Shown here one piece after another: positions 50,796 through 60,597 of a stretch of 64,000 nt of DNA. The stretch is from Kosakonia quasisacchari. Lineage in GTDB: Bacteria; Pseudomonadota; Gammaproteobacteria; Enterobacterales; Enterobacteriaceae. A program made the position numbers and the translations under genes. The notes below the pieces were generated by a model that ran no database searches, was not told the DNA's origin, and saw only the letters and a list, made by a program, of their open reading frames with translations. Position 1 is the first letter of the stretch, and every line of letters starts with the position of its first letter. Location: positions 62,001 through 126,000 of the forward strand of contig NZ_SJOP01000009.1 in NCBI RefSeq assembly GCF_004331415.1, read 5' to 3'.

Positions 50796-51593
50796 TTAAT
50801 CCAGTTCGTTATCAAGATCGTTGGAACCAGCCGGAGCAGCGCCGCCTGCTGAACGGTTATATTTCGGGCTGAGCTGAATGTAGAGAATCGCCATGACTGC
50901 ACCGATAACACCCAGCGAGACGAGGTTGAAATTGGTGAATGCCGCTGTCACGAAGCCGAGATAGAAGAACGGCATCAGGTAGCCTGCGCGCATCATATTG
51001 ATGACCATCGCATAACCTACCACCACGATCATACCACCGGCGATATTCAGACCACTGGTCACCACTTCCGGAATGGCGCTAAGCATGCTCTGTACTTCAC
51101 TGGTACCGACAGAGATAGCGACAATTACCGCCGGGATAGCGATACGCATAGCTTGCAGGAACAGGGAAGAGACGTGGATCCAGGAAAGCGCCGTCAGGTT
51201 GCCGGTTTCGGCTGCCTTATCCGCGGCATGCTGGAAGCCGACGGTAATGGTACGAACGATAATGGTCAGAACCTGGCCTGCCGCCGCCAGAGGAATGGCC
51301 AGCGCGATACCGGCACCGATGCTCTGATGACCGCCAATGACCAGAATGGTCGAGATAATCGACGCCAGCGCCGCATCGGGTGCGACAGCCGCACCGATGT
51401 TCATCCAACCCAAGGCAATCATTTCCAGCGTACCGCCGATAATGATACCGGTTTTCATATCACCCAGAACGATGCCCACCAGCGTACATGCCACCAACGG
51501 ACGGTGGAACTGGAATTCATCGAGTATCGACTCCATACCGGCAATACACGCGACGACGAACACCAGCACAATCTGAAGAGTGGTAATCTCCAT
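50796..51593 (-). CDS. manY: PTS mannose transporter subunit IIC
   Basis: The membrane IIC channel subunit of the mannose PTS, 265 residues against 266 in E. coli, with many hydrophobic helices (IGAGIALAIPLAAAGQVLTI, IAGGMIVVVGYAMVINMM). The C-terminus ends in NDLDNELD as in E. coli. It follows manX after 63 bases and precedes manZ by 12. ManYZ is also an entry route for some phage DNA and for bacteriocins. Confidence 0.97.
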   Translation of the reverse strand: MEITTLQIVLVFVVACIAGMESILDEFQFHRPLVACTLVGIVLGDMKTGIIIGGTLEMIALGWMNIGAAVAPDAALASIISTILVIGGHQSIGAGIALAIPLAAAGQVLTIIVRTITVGFQHAADKAAETGNLTALSWIHVSSLFLQAMRIAIPAVIVAISVGTSEVQSMLSAIPEVVTSGLNIAGGMIVVVGYAMVINMMRAGYLMPFFYLGFVTAAFTNFNLVSLGVIGAVMAILYIQLSPKYNRSAGGAAPAGSNDLDNELD

Positions 51594-51656
51594 TGTACTT
51601 CTCCTATAGCTAAATCAGACGTAAGTGTGAAAACTGAATCAATCAGGCCGCCGCGG

Positions 51657-52619
51657 TTATTTCGCCACTTTGCTGATTAAATCCATCATTTTCAGTTTCG
51701 GATCGTTTGAAACTTTGCGGACTTCCAGCTCAATATTGCGTTCGTTCAACTGCTTGAATGCGACAATATCTTTCTCATCCACCGAAACCGCGTTATTCAC
51801 CTGGGTTTTACCCTGACGATAAGCCATACCGCCAATGTTGACGGAGGTGATTTTTACCCCCTCTTCAACGACGCGCAGCACATCCGTCGGGTTGGTGAAC
51901 AACAGCATCACGCGCTCACCCGCATATTTAGGGTTGTTATACACACGCACCATTTTGGCGACATCAACGACATGTGCCGTCACGCCTGGAGGCGCAACCT
52001 GAGTCAGCAGGGTTTTACGGACATTATCTGCTGCCACTTCGTCGCTCACCACGATAATACGCGTAACGTTAGTCTCTTTTGTCCAGCGGGTAGCAACCTG
52101 GCCATGGATCAGACGGTCATCGATACGGGCAAGGCCGATCACCATATAATCATTAGGTCCCATGGGTTTGGCAGGTGCTGCCGCTTTCGGTGCCACAGGT
52201 GCAGATGTGGGTTTTGCTACCGGTTGCGCTTTCAGCGCTTTCACGCCTTCACGTCCGGTTTCCACCGCCAGCGCCACCAGTTCGTCAAATGTCGGGTTGT
52301 CATCCCGGGCCATCAGTGTTTCCACCAGCATCGGAATATTGACGCCAGCAATGACTTCATAATGCTCTTTATCGACGACAATGCGACTGGCAGCATTGAA
52401 CGGGCTGCCGCCCCATGTATCAACGAGAAACAGCACACCTTTGCCGGTATCCAGCTTCTCCAGCTGTGCGTTGTACTTTTCGATCAACGTTTCCGCATTT
52501 TCACCGGGAACAAAATCAATCCAGCCGACATTCTCCTGCTCGCCCAGCAGCATCTCGGCGGTTTTGATCAATTGTTCCGCAGCCCAACCATGTGTGCCTA
52601 TAACAATAGCAATGGTCAC
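51657..52619 (-). CDS. manX: PTS mannose transporter subunit IIAB
   Basis: The cytoplasmic IIAB subunit that passes phosphate from HPr to sugar. It is 320 residues (323 in E. coli), starting at GTG 52619 with a very strong AGGAGGT ribosome binding site. The IIA phospho-histidine is in IGTHGWAAEQL (H10) and the IIB one in IDDRLIHGQVATRW; they are joined by an Ala/Pro-rich linker (about 135-155). In E. coli manX mRNA is repressed by the small RNA SgrS; that pairing site was not verified here. Confidence 0.97.
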   Translation of the reverse strand: MTIAIVIGTHGWAAEQLIKTAEMLLGEQENVGWIDFVPGENAETLIEKYNAQLEKLDTGKGVLFLVDTWGGSPFNAASRIVVDKEHYEVIAGVNIPMLVETLMARDDNPTFDELVALAVETGREGVKALKAQPVAKPTSAPVAPKAAAPAKPMGPNDYMVIGLARIDDRLIHGQVATRWTKETNVTRIIVVSDEVAADNVRKTLLTQVAPPGVTAHVVDVAKMVRVYNNPKYAGERVMLLFTNPTDVLRVVEEGVKITSVNIGGMAYRQGKTQVNNAVSVDEKDIVAFKQLNERNIELEVRKVSNDPKLKMMDLISKVAK

Positions 52620-52742
52620 TTGCTACCTCCTTCTTCTTGTCGTTAACACACCAGTAATTGATGTATTGTGAATCTGTCCCGGTAACGGTAAACCGAATCG
52701 ATTCAGATAAGGGTTAAAGAGAACACCTATGACTTTCGGGAT

Positions 52743-52766
52743 TTATTTTAGATAGTGAAAAAATAA
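52743..52766. promoter_or_regulatory. Candidate Mlc/NagC operator upstream of manX
   Basis: TTATTTT, ten bases, AAAATAA forms a dyad of the Mlc/NagC type about 125-148 bases before the manX start. A CRP half-site (TGTGA, 52771-52775) lies next to it. E. coli manXYZ is controlled by Mlc, NagC and CRP. Confidence 0.4.
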
Positions 52767-52882
52767 TTTATGTGATGAAGATCCGTAATTTAGGTTTCCT
52801 CTTCGTGAAATTTCGAAGCGCAAAATATCCACACAAATTGCAAATTCCGGTAAATCTTTGCAAATGCCAAACTCACTCTGAT

Positions 52883-53089
52883 ATGTTTATCCTCCGTTTA
52901 ATTAGTCAGGAGTATAGGGCAGCAGCCCACCGTATGGATCGTCACCGACGTCAGTTCACTTTTTGGCCTTCTCGTGCCTCGCAGCCCGGCGTTTTCCGCC
53001 ATTTTCCAACGACGTTTAATGTCATATTTGTGCGTTTCCGCACACTGAATAACGCATCTCTTGTCAGGAGCCTGTCATGGAATTCTTAA
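52883..53089 (+). CDS. Possible upstream reading frame overlapping the yoaE start
   Basis: A 68-codon frame begins ATG TTT ATC CTC and ends TAA at 53087-53089, 13 bases inside yoaE in another frame. The peptide is basic and aromatic ([34 protein letters not shown]). I recall a small gene annotated upstream of E. coli yoaE (yoaL), but could not verify identity. The overlap would allow translational coupling. No strong ribosome binding site precedes its ATG, so it may instead be just leader sequence. Confidence 0.4.
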   Translation: MFILRLISQEYRAAAHRMDRHRRQFTFWPSRASQPGVFRHFPTTFNVIFVRFRTLNNASLVRSLSWNS

Positions 53090-54636
53090 TGGATCCCTCG
53101 ATTTGGGCGGGATTATTGACGCTGGTTGTTCTGGAAATTGTTCTCGGTATCGACAACCTGGTGTTTATTGCCATCCTTGCCGACAAACTGCCGCCGAAAC
53201 AGCGTGATAAAGCGCGTCTCATTGGTCTGTCGCTCGCGTTGGTGATGCGACTGGGGCTGTTGTCGCTGATCTCGTGGATGGTAACGCTGACAAAACCGCT
53301 TTTTTCCGTCTGGGATTTTACCTTCTCCGGGCGTGATCTGATTATGCTGTTCGGTGGTGTGTTCCTGTTATTCAAGGCGACGACGGAGCTGCATGAACGG
53401 CTGGAAAACCGTGAACATGTCAGTGGCGACGGCAAAGGCTACGCCAGTTTCTGGGTGGTCGTCGTGCAGATCGTTATTCTTGACGCGGTCTTCTCACTCG
53501 ATGCGGTAATCACCGCAGTAGGTATGGTCAATCACCTGCCGGTGATGATGGCGGCCGTCGTTATTGCGATGGCAGTGATGTTACTGGCATCAAAACCGCT
53601 GACGCGTTTTGTGAACCAACATCCCACAGTGGTCGTGCTCTGCCTGAGCTTCCTGCTGATGATCGGTTTGAGCCTGGTGGCTGAAGGTTTTGGCTTTCAT
53701 ATTCCGAAAGGCTATCTGTACGCGGCGATTGGTTTCTCCATCATCATTGAGTTCTTTAACCAGATTGCGCGCCGGAACTTTATTCGCCATCAGTCACATC
53801 TGCCGCTGCGTGCCCGTACGGCTGATGCCATCCTGCGTTTGATGGGAGGACGCCGCCAGTCGAACCCACAAATTGAAGCGGATAGCCAGGCCTCCGTCCC
53901 GGTGCCGGAAGGCGCGTTTGCGGAAGAAGAACGTTATATGATTAACGGCGTATTATCTCTGGCCTCACGCTCGCTTCGCAGCATTATGACGCCGCGCGGT
54001 GACATTAGTTGGGTGGATGCCAACCTCGGGGTTGAACAGATCCGCCAACAGTTGTTGTCTTCACCGCACAGTCTGTTCCCTGTTTGCCGTGGTGAGCTGG
54101 ATGAAGTCATTGGCATTGTGCGCGCGAAAGAGATACTGGTCTCGCTGGAAGCGGGCGTGGATGTTGCGGCTATCGCTTCGGCAACCCCGGCGATTGTTGT
54201 GCCGGAAACCCTGGATCCGATCAAGCTGCTGGCCGTATTGCGCCGGGCTCGCGGTAGTTTTGTTATCGTCACCAATGAGTTTGGTGTCGTGCAAGGTCTT
54301 GTGACCCCGCTGGACGTACTGGAAGCCATCGCCGGTGAATTCCCGGATGCGGATGAAACGCCTGAAATCATTGGCGACGGTGACGGCTGGCTGGTCAAAG
54401 GCACCACAGACTTACACGCGTTGCAGCACACGCTGGGTCTGGACAACCTCGTCGATGAAGACGAAGACATTGCCACCGTGGCCGGGCTGGTGATTGCCGC
54501 GCGAGGACAAATCCCGCCAGTGGGCGAAACCTTCGAAATGGCACCGTTGCATATCACCGTGATTGAAGCCAACGATTACCGTGTTGATCTGGTACGTATT
54601 GTTAAAGAGCAACCTGCTCACGACGAAGAAGAGTAA
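53077..54636 (+). CDS. yoaE: YoaE, TerC-family membrane protein with CBS and CorC_HlyC domains
   Basis: A 519-residue inner-membrane protein (518 in E. coli). Residues about 1-235 are a TerC-like domain with seven or so helices and acidic membrane motifs ([29 protein letters not shown]). A CBS pair (about 300-425) and a CorC_HlyC domain (about 435-515) follow. TerC relatives are implicated in metal homeostasis, including manganese handling for exported proteins. AGGAGCCTGTC precedes the start. It converges with pdeD, three bases apart, with no clear terminator between. Confidence 0.95.
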   Translation: MEFLMDPSIWAGLLTLVVLEIVLGIDNLVFIAILADKLPPKQRDKARLIGLSLALVMRLGLLSLISWMVTLTKPLFSVWDFTFSGRDLIMLFGGVFLLFKATTELHERLENREHVSGDGKGYASFWVVVVQIVILDAVFSLDAVITAVGMVNHLPVMMAAVVIAMAVMLLASKPLTRFVNQHPTVVVLCLSFLLMIGLSLVAEGFGFHIPKGYLYAAIGFSIIIEFFNQIARRNFIRHQSHLPLRARTADAILRLMGGRRQSNPQIEADSQASVPVPEGAFAEEERYMINGVLSLASRSLRSIMTPRGDISWVDANLGVEQIRQQLLSSPHSLFPVCRGELDEVIGIVRAKEILVSLEAGVDVAAIASATPAIVVPETLDPIKLLAVLRRARGSFVIVTNEFGVVQGLVTPLDVLEAIAGEFPDADETPEIIGDGDGWLVKGTTDLHALQHTLGLDNLVDEDEDIATVAGLVIAARGQIPPVGETFEMAPLHITVIEANDYRVDLVRIVKEQPAHDEEE

Positions 54637-54639
54637 TCT

Positions 54640-56238
54640 TTACCCCGGCATTAACGGCGCGACATGCCCGTTATGCCGTTCCGGCGGCGGGGAAACATTC
54701 CCCGCCAGCCAGGCCGGAAAATCCGTCACCGGCATCGGTGCTGCAAAAAGAAACCCCTGCAACATGTGTACACCTTGTTGACGTAAATACAGCGCTTGCT
54801 GCGTTGTCTCCACGCCTTCCGCTACCAGCTCGATATTCAACCGTTGGCCGAGCGCGATAATCATATCGGTCACCGTCGAGTTCACCGCATCCGTACCGAT
54901 AGCCGCGGTATAAGATTTGTCGATTTTCAGGATGTCCGGTTGCAATTTCTCCAGCCACGAAAGCGAACTGTTGCCGGTACCAAAATCATCAATGGCTATC
55001 TTCGCGCCATGGCGATGAAGTTCACGCAACATCCGTGATTCAACATCCAGCAAAGCATCGCGCTCCGTGAGTTCAATGGTTAATTGCTGGGCGGGATTTT
55101 TGTTAAACCAGAGCTGGACGAGATCTTTTAGCAATTCGCCGTGGCGTAAATGGCTTGGCGCGGCGTTGATGCCGATATGAAAGTGAGGATCATCAGGAAA
55201 GAGCGCCAGTTGACGCTGGGTTTCTATCAACACATAACGCGTCAGCGGGGCAATCAGATGCTGCTCTTCGGCGAGCGGAATAAATATTTCTGGTGAGATC
55301 CATCCCTGGCGCGGGTTATGCCAGCGCAACAAAATTTCGACACCTGCGCACTGCATGTCATGTGCGTTAAGTAATGGCTGGCAAAATAGCTCAAATTCGC
55401 GCCCGGCAAGCCCAAGGTTGATCTCTCTGGAAAAACTCATGCGGTTGGCGGTGGCAAACCAGGCAATAAAACCGGTCAATAAACTCATCATCAGCGCCAG
55501 GGGTAACTGTGAAGGCAAATGCCACAGCGCTAGTCTCGTGGAGCCCGGACCGGTAACACTAATGGTAAAAGGAAAATGGGCAGAAGCACGCTGGTAGCGT
55601 TTTTCGTTTTCCAGCGGCGGTAAGTCATCCAACACACCTTTGCCTTCAACCAGATGTTTACCACCAACGCTGAGGTTGACGCTGGTAATCAATGGCTCTT
55701 GCGGCTCAAGCATTAAATTACTGAGTAACTCAATATTTACCGCTTCCATCACGCCGCTTTGCCCGTCTTCACTGGTGGGATACCACATGATCAAGATCGG
55801 GCGATCTTTTAACAGTGACTGGTCAGTGGTGAGCACCAGTTTTTGCGAACGAGAAGGCAGCGAGGGCTGAAGCTGGTGAATTGCAACATCACGTTGGCCA
55901 AAGATACTTGAGCAATAGAGCGTTCCGTTTTGAATCAGACCGATAGATCGCACGGTTTGCAGACTTGCTGCGAGCTTGCGAAGTTGCAGGTGAATATCGT
56001 TACAGGGGATGCCAACCAGAGGCACCAGCACACTGCGACCCGCTTCCAGCGGCAGCATCAAACGCTCAAGCGTTTCAACCGCGTGGTTGGTAAAGGCGTA
56101 AATACGCTGATGATTTAAATTACGCTCCGAAATAAAGCGAAACGTCAGGGTTAAAAATAGGGCGACAGCACCAACCAGCACGCAAACAATGGCGCGCCGT
56201 CGTCGGTAACTTTTGATGATCCGTTGAGCCGTCTGCAT
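54640..56238 (-). CDS. pdeD: Cyclic-di-GMP phosphodiesterase PdeD (YoaD)
   Basis: A 532-residue membrane phosphodiesterase, the E. coli length from ATG 56238. The N-terminal helix is followed by a periplasmic CSS-motif sensor domain (GIPCNDIH and LYCSSIFG give the cysteines), a second helix near 235-255 and a cytoplasmic EAL domain. Catalytic elements are present: EILLRW, ELTERD, IDDFGTGNSSLSW, KIDKSY and ELVAEGVET. It should lower c-di-GMP in response to periplasmic redox or DSB signals known for CSS domains. Confidence 0.95.
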   Translation of the reverse strand: MQTAQRIIKSYRRRRAIVCVLVGAVALFLTLTFRFISERNLNHQRIYAFTNHAVETLERLMLPLEAGRSVLVPLVGIPCNDIHLQLRKLAASLQTVRSIGLIQNGTLYCSSIFGQRDVAIHQLQPSLPSRSQKLVLTTDQSLLKDRPILIMWYPTSEDGQSGVMEAVNIELLSNLMLEPQEPLITSVNLSVGGKHLVEGKGVLDDLPPLENEKRYQRASAHFPFTISVTGPGSTRLALWHLPSQLPLALMMSLLTGFIAWFATANRMSFSREINLGLAGREFELFCQPLLNAHDMQCAGVEILLRWHNPRQGWISPEIFIPLAEEQHLIAPLTRYVLIETQRQLALFPDDPHFHIGINAAPSHLRHGELLKDLVQLWFNKNPAQQLTIELTERDALLDVESRMLRELHRHGAKIAIDDFGTGNSSLSWLEKLQPDILKIDKSYTAAIGTDAVNSTVTDMIIALGQRLNIELVAEGVETTQQALYLRQQGVHMLQGFLFAAPMPVTDFPAWLAGNVSPPPERHNGHVAPLMPG

Positions 56239-56356
56239 GCCGCTGCCGCCTGTAAAATCCCTGGCCTGATTTCCATGCCAGAACACTCAAAGTGTAGTGG
56301 GGAATTACCGAAGCGACGATAAATAGGCGAAAGATCACTCAACTGCAGCAAAGGTT

Positions 56357-56386
56357 AAAAAAAACGCCGTTCGGCTGAACGGCGTT
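56357..56386 (-). terminator. Terminator after sdaA
   Basis: Read leftward, AACGCCGTTC-AGCC-GAACGGCGTT is a ten-pair hairpin followed by a T tract (A run at 56357-56364 on the + strand). It lies 13 bases past the sdaA stop. Confidence 0.92.
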
Positions 56387-56398
56387 GATAAGCAAGAA

Positions 56399-57763
56399 TT
56401 AATCACACTGTACTTTAATGGCAAGCCCGCCACGCGATGTTTCGCGGTATTTGGCGTTCATATCTTTGCCGGTCTCATACATGGTTTCGATAACTTTATC
56501 GAGCGAGACGCGCGGCGCGCTGGTACGGCGCATAGCCATTCGCGTAGCGTTAATCGCTTTCACCGAAGCGATAGCGTTACGCTCAATGCACGGCACTTGT
56601 ACTTGCCCTGCGACCGGGTCGCAGGTCAGACCGAGGTTATGTTCCATGCCAATTTCCGCCGCCACGCAGACCTGCTCCGGGCTGGCACCCAGCAGCTCCG
56701 CAAGACCCGCAGCCGCCATAGAACAGGCAACGCCTACTTCGCCCTGGCAACCCACTTCGGCACCGGAAATGGAAGCGTTCATTTTATACAATGCGCCGAT
56801 TGCGCCAGCGGCGAGGAAATAGCGGATATAAATATCCGGGCTGACGGATTCGATAAAGTGGTCGTAATAGGCCAGTACAGCCGGAACGATGCCGCAGGCA
56901 CCGTTAGTTGGCGCGGTTACCACGCGGCCACCGGCGGCGTTTTCTTCGTTAACCGCCAGCGCAAACATATTCACCCAGTCGATAACGTTCATCGGATCGC
57001 TGGAGAGCTTATCACTGGAAACCAACATACGACGCAGTGCGGAAGCCCGGCGCGGAACGCGCAGGGGCCCCGGCAGCACGCCTTCTGTATTCATACCGCG
57101 ATCGATACAGGCGCGCATGGTTGACCAGACATTACCGAAGTACTCTTCAATCTCTTTTTTCGAGTGCAATGCCAGTTCATTCTGCATCGCCATGCCAGAA
57201 AGCGATAAACCGCTTTCTTTGCAATACTCCAGCATCTGGGTAGCAGAATTGAACGGATAAGGGACATTGACAGTGTTGGTGGTCTCTTTACCAAAATGTT
57301 CTTCATCGACGATAAAACCCCCGCCGATGGAATAATAGGTTTTGCTGTAAATGACGCTTTCGTCATTCAGCGCAGTGATGCGCATTCCGTTCTCATGCAG
57401 CGACAAGTTATCGCTGTGAAAACGCATCCCGTCATCCTGCGGGAAATCGACTTCATGACGCCCCTGCGCCAGCAGCAGACGACCGCGATTTTCTACATCA
57501 CGGATAAAACCCGGGATTGCATCGATATCGACCGTGGCCGGTTCATTGCCCGCCAGCCCCATAATGATGGCAATATCGGTATGGTGACCTTTCCCGGTAA
57601 GGGAGAGCGAGCCGTACACATCAACCACCACGCGGGTGACGTTCTCCAGCAATCCTTTTTCGACCAGGTCATCGACGAACTGCTTACCGGCCTTCATCGG
57701 GCCTACAGTGTGGGAAGATGAGGGACCAATCCCCACCTTAAACATGTCGAATAGACTAATCAC
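56399..57763 (-). CDS. sdaA: L-serine ammonia-lyase (L-serine deaminase I)
   Basis: An iron-sulfur enzyme converting L-serine to pyruvate and ammonia. It is 454 residues from a GTG start at 57763 with CAGGAG before it; the E. coli protein has the same length and start (ISLFDMFKVGIGPSSSHTVG). Candidate 4Fe-4S cysteines lie in TNGACGIVPA, GLTCDPVAGQ and VQVPCIERNA. The open frame to 57820 is leader sequence. Single-gene unit with its own terminator. Confidence 0.97.
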   Translation of the reverse strand: MISLFDMFKVGIGPSSSHTVGPMKAGKQFVDDLVEKGLLENVTRVVVDVYGSLSLTGKGHHTDIAIIMGLAGNEPATVDIDAIPGFIRDVENRGRLLLAQGRHEVDFPQDDGMRFHSDNLSLHENGMRITALNDESVIYSKTYYSIGGGFIVDEEHFGKETTNTVNVPYPFNSATQMLEYCKESGLSLSGMAMQNELALHSKKEIEEYFGNVWSTMRACIDRGMNTEGVLPGPLRVPRRASALRRMLVSSDKLSSDPMNVIDWVNMFALAVNEENAAGGRVVTAPTNGACGIVPAVLAYYDHFIESVSPDIYIRYFLAAGAIGALYKMNASISGAEVGCQGEVGVACSMAAAGLAELLGASPEQVCVAAEIGMEHNLGLTCDPVAGQVQVPCIERNAIASVKAINATRMAMRRTSAPRVSLDKVIETMYETGKDMNAKYRETSRGGLAIKVQCD

Positions 57764-57937
57764 ATTAACGCTCCTGACAGGGTTACCGGCGTTTCCAGTA
57801 ACGATGTAATAACTGCGCATAGTGTAAGAGGGAAGGCCATAAACAGCTTAACTATTCACATGAATTAAACTAATGGCTAACCTTGATTTTACTAATAGCG
57901 CGTACGCTGTCACAAAAGTGCGATGTGTAAAGTATAG

Positions 57938-58516
57938 TCAAGGTCTGCGCCCAATTTGCAGCGCCAGCGAGCGAATTATTCCTGCCGTCATGCCCCAGAC
58001 AAAATAATGCTGATACCAGGATAACCACACCCGATGCGCATTGCCGTGGCGGTGGATATCCAGCGGATGATAGCGACCAAGACGCAGTGCTTCGGCCAGC
58101 GGCATTTCAAACACCGCAGCCACTTCATCCTCACTGGCGTGATAGTGCAAATCCGGCGGGATAATGCCCACCACCGGTGTAACCTGAAAACCCGTCACAC
58201 TGTCAACCGGCGGCAAAACGCCAATGACTTCAACGGCCTCAGGTGGAATGGCGACTTCTTCCTGCGCCTCGCGCAGCGCCGCAGCGATGAGCGACGCATC
58301 CGTGCTGTCAACTGCGCCCCCAGGGAACGCCACCTGACCGGCGTGCTTGCGAAGCAGAGGCGAGCGTTGCGTCAGTAATAGGCCGGGCTGTTCACGGCGT
58401 ACCACCGGCACCAGTACCGCCGCCTGACGTGTGTTCGCCACCGCCGGGTTGAGTTGCGGGCGTAAAAGCTGAAAGCGCGATAAAAAATCATCCAGAGTTA
58501 AAGCCGGTTGCTCCAC
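57938..58516 (-). CDS. nudL: Nudix hydrolase NudL (YeaB), putative CoA pyrophosphatase
   Basis: A 192-residue Nudix protein of the CoA-diphosphatase type, the length of E. coli NudL. The upstream UPF0035 signature ([21 protein letters not shown]) and the Nudix box ([25 protein letters not shown]) are complete. It begins three bases after the pabB stop, so the two are co-transcribed. Confidence 0.95.
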   Translation of the reverse strand: MEQPALTLDDFLSRFQLLRPQLNPAVANTRQAAVLVPVVRREQPGLLLTQRSPLLRKHAGQVAFPGGAVDSTDASLIAAALREAQEEVAIPPEAVEVIGVLPPVDSVTGFQVTPVVGIIPPDLHYHASEDEVAAVFEMPLAEALRLGRYHPLDIHRHGNAHRVWLSWYQHYFVWGMTAGIIRSLALQIGRRP

Positions 58517-58519
58517 GAA

Positions 58520-59872
58520 TCATCTCTCCAGTTGCCGCAGGATACGGTTAACTTTATCAAAAGTTTCCTGATACTCCGCCTCTTCCTGGCTGTCGGCTAC
58601 AATGCCGCCGCCTGCGGAACAATAAATTTTCCCCGCACAGGCGCTGAGCGTGCGAATGGTGATGCTGGTATCCATGTTCCCGCAGAAACTGAGATAACCA
58701 ATAGAGCCGCACCAGGCGTTGCGCCGCTGCGGTTCAAGCTCATCGATAATCTCCATCGCACGCACTTTCGGTGCGCCGGTGATCGAGCCGCCTGGAAACG
58801 CAGCGCGCAGCAGATCGCTGGCGTGACGCCCGGCGGGCAATTTTGCCGTTACGGTGCTGACCAAATGGTGAACGGCAGGAAAAGGTTCGACCACGAACAG
58901 TTCCGGCACGCGCACCGAACCGGGTATCGCCACTCGACCAATATCGTTACGCATCAAATCAACAATCATCAGGTTTTCGGCCTGGTCTTTCGGTGAGGCA
59001 GTGAGTTTCTGCGCTTGCTGCGCATCTGCCTGCGGGTCGGCAAGTCTTGGCAACGTGCCTTTAATCGGGCGAGTTTCGATATTGTCACGTTCAAGGCGAA
59101 TAAAACGCTCCGGCGACAGGCTTAGGATCGCGCCGTGTTCAAGGCGTAAAAAAGCGCTGAATGGCGCACGGTTTTCGCGATTGAGTTGGGTAAACGCCAG
59201 CCACTCATCCCCACAATAGTCGGCAGCAAAACGTTGAGCCAGGTTGACCTGGTAGCAGTCGCCGCTGTGTAACCACGCCTGAATCTGACGGAATTTTTCG
59301 CCATATTCCCCACGCGTCATATTGGCCTGCCAGGCGGATGTCAGCCGAAACGGTTGGCGCTGCGGTTCGCTTTGCGCCTGTAGCCACGCCAGCCTGGCGT
59401 TAACGTCGCGATAGCTGAGCAATGTCACGCGTTGCAACCGGTGGTCGACAATCAGCGCCCAGTCATAAATTCCGACCGCCATATCCGCGAGGGTAATGTC
59501 CTGTTCGGCAATCGTGGGGAGTTTTTCGAAACGGCGGCCTAAATCGTAGCCAAATAGCCCCAGCGCACCGCCCTGAAATGGCAGATCTGCATGAGGTTCG
59601 CAACGAAACGGGTAAGCATCCAGACATTGTTGCAACAGTTGTAGCGGATCTTCTTGAGATATTTCGCTACCATTAAGGGTCGTTGCCTCACCGTGCGTCG
59701 TCAGTGTCTCCAGGGGATCGGCCACCAGAATATCGAAACGATTATGTGGATGTTCTGCATGGCCAGAATGCAACAGCATGGCCCAGGGCTGGTGGCTGAG
59801 TGGGGCAAAGTAATGTTCAGCGGCGTCCAGGCGCCACGGCAGTGAAATAACGGCGGGGGATAACGTCTTCAT
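58520..59872 (-). CDS. pabB: Aminodeoxychorismate synthase component I
   Basis: It converts chorismate to 4-amino-4-deoxychorismate with PabA-supplied ammonia, in folate synthesis. It is 450 residues (453 in E. coli). The chorismate-binding core shows RFIRLERDNIETRPIKGTLPR, IVDLMRNDIGRV, FPGGSITGAPKVRAMEII and CSAGGGIVADS. The KGT-type segment PIKGTLPR is a feature of this subfamily. Upstream of nudL on the same strand and divergent from yoaH. Confidence 0.96.
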   Translation of the reverse strand: MKTLSPAVISLPWRLDAAEHYFAPLSHQPWAMLLHSGHAEHPHNRFDILVADPLETLTTHGEATTLNGSEISQEDPLQLLQQCLDAYPFRCEPHADLPFQGGALGLFGYDLGRRFEKLPTIAEQDITLADMAVGIYDWALIVDHRLQRVTLLSYRDVNARLAWLQAQSEPQRQPFRLTSAWQANMTRGEYGEKFRQIQAWLHSGDCYQVNLAQRFAADYCGDEWLAFTQLNRENRAPFSAFLRLEHGAILSLSPERFIRLERDNIETRPIKGTLPRLADPQADAQQAQKLTASPKDQAENLMIVDLMRNDIGRVAIPGSVRVPELFVVEPFPAVHHLVSTVTAKLPAGRHASDLLRAAFPGGSITGAPKVRAMEIIDELEPQRRNAWCGSIGYLSFCGNMDTSITIRTLSACAGKIYCSAGGGIVADSQEEAEYQETFDKVNRILRQLER

Positions 59873-59956
59873 GGATCCTGACTCGTGTGCGTCTGCGCTG
59901 GTGAAGCGCGCCGACGCATGGAATAATTAGCGTCAATAATTTAGCAGGAGTTGACA

Positions 59957-60139
59957 ATGTTTGCAGGTTTACCTTCCCTCAGTCACGAGCAGCAACAAAA
60001 AGCGGTAGAGCGTATTCAGGAGTTGATGTCCGGCGGCATGAGCAGCGGGCAGGCGATCACGCAGGTTGCCAATGAGTTACGCGCCAACCATACCGGCGAA
60101 CGGATCGTGGCGCGCTTCGAAGACGAGGATGACGAGTAA
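59957..60139 (+). CDS. yoaH: YoaH, UPF0181 family small protein
   Basis: A 60-residue helical protein (59 in E. coli) reading [20 protein letters not shown] onward and ending in an acidic EDEDDE tail. Function unknown. AGGAG lies ten bases before the ATG at 59957; the upstream TTG in frame is not needed. Its stop abuts that of convergent yoaB. Confidence 0.93.
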
Positions 60140-60484
60140 TTACACCGCGGCGATGATTTTGATTTCCACTTTATAACGCGGGTTCATCAGTTTTGCCTGC
60201 ACGGTGCAGCGCACCGGCGCATGCCCCGCAACAACCCAGGCATCCCACGCTTTATTCATGGCGGCAAAATCGTCGCCATCGGCCAGAAAAATTGTGGCAT
60301 CAAGAATGCGCGTTTTATCGCTACCTTGCTTGAGCAGAACCGCATCAATTTGCGCCAGCGTATTGGCCGTCTGTTCAAATGCATCGGCATCGAGGTTTTC
60401 CGGCACGCCAGTGTAGTAGAGCGTCTGGTTGTGGATAACCGCATCAGACCAGCGAGCCGCCGCATCAATACGCACAATCGTCAT
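60140..60484 (-). CDS. yoaB: RidA/YER057c-family protein YoaB
   Basis: A 114-residue RidA-superfamily protein of the E. coli YoaB length, from ATG 60484. The conserved arginine that binds the substrate carboxylate in RidA enzymes is present in HAPVRCTVQAKL, and the C-terminal VEIKIIAAV is typical. RidA proteins hydrolyse reactive enamine/imine intermediates; YoaB's own substrate is not established. Longer in-frame starts to 60616 would overlap yoaA. Confidence 0.93.
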   Translation of the reverse strand: MTIVRIDAAARWSDAVIHNQTLYYTGVPENLDADAFEQTANTLAQIDAVLLKQGSDKTRILDATIFLADGDDFAAMNKAWDAWVVAGHAPVRCTVQAKLMNPRYKVEIKIIAAV

Positions 60485-60597
60485 TATCTGTTCCTTCTTA
60501 TCTGCCATGAATTTGCGGGCAAGAGTGCCATAAAAAGCTGGCTGGCGTAAATCCGCTCGTCCTGACATAATCACTGGCGATTTAACCAGGGGGTAGT

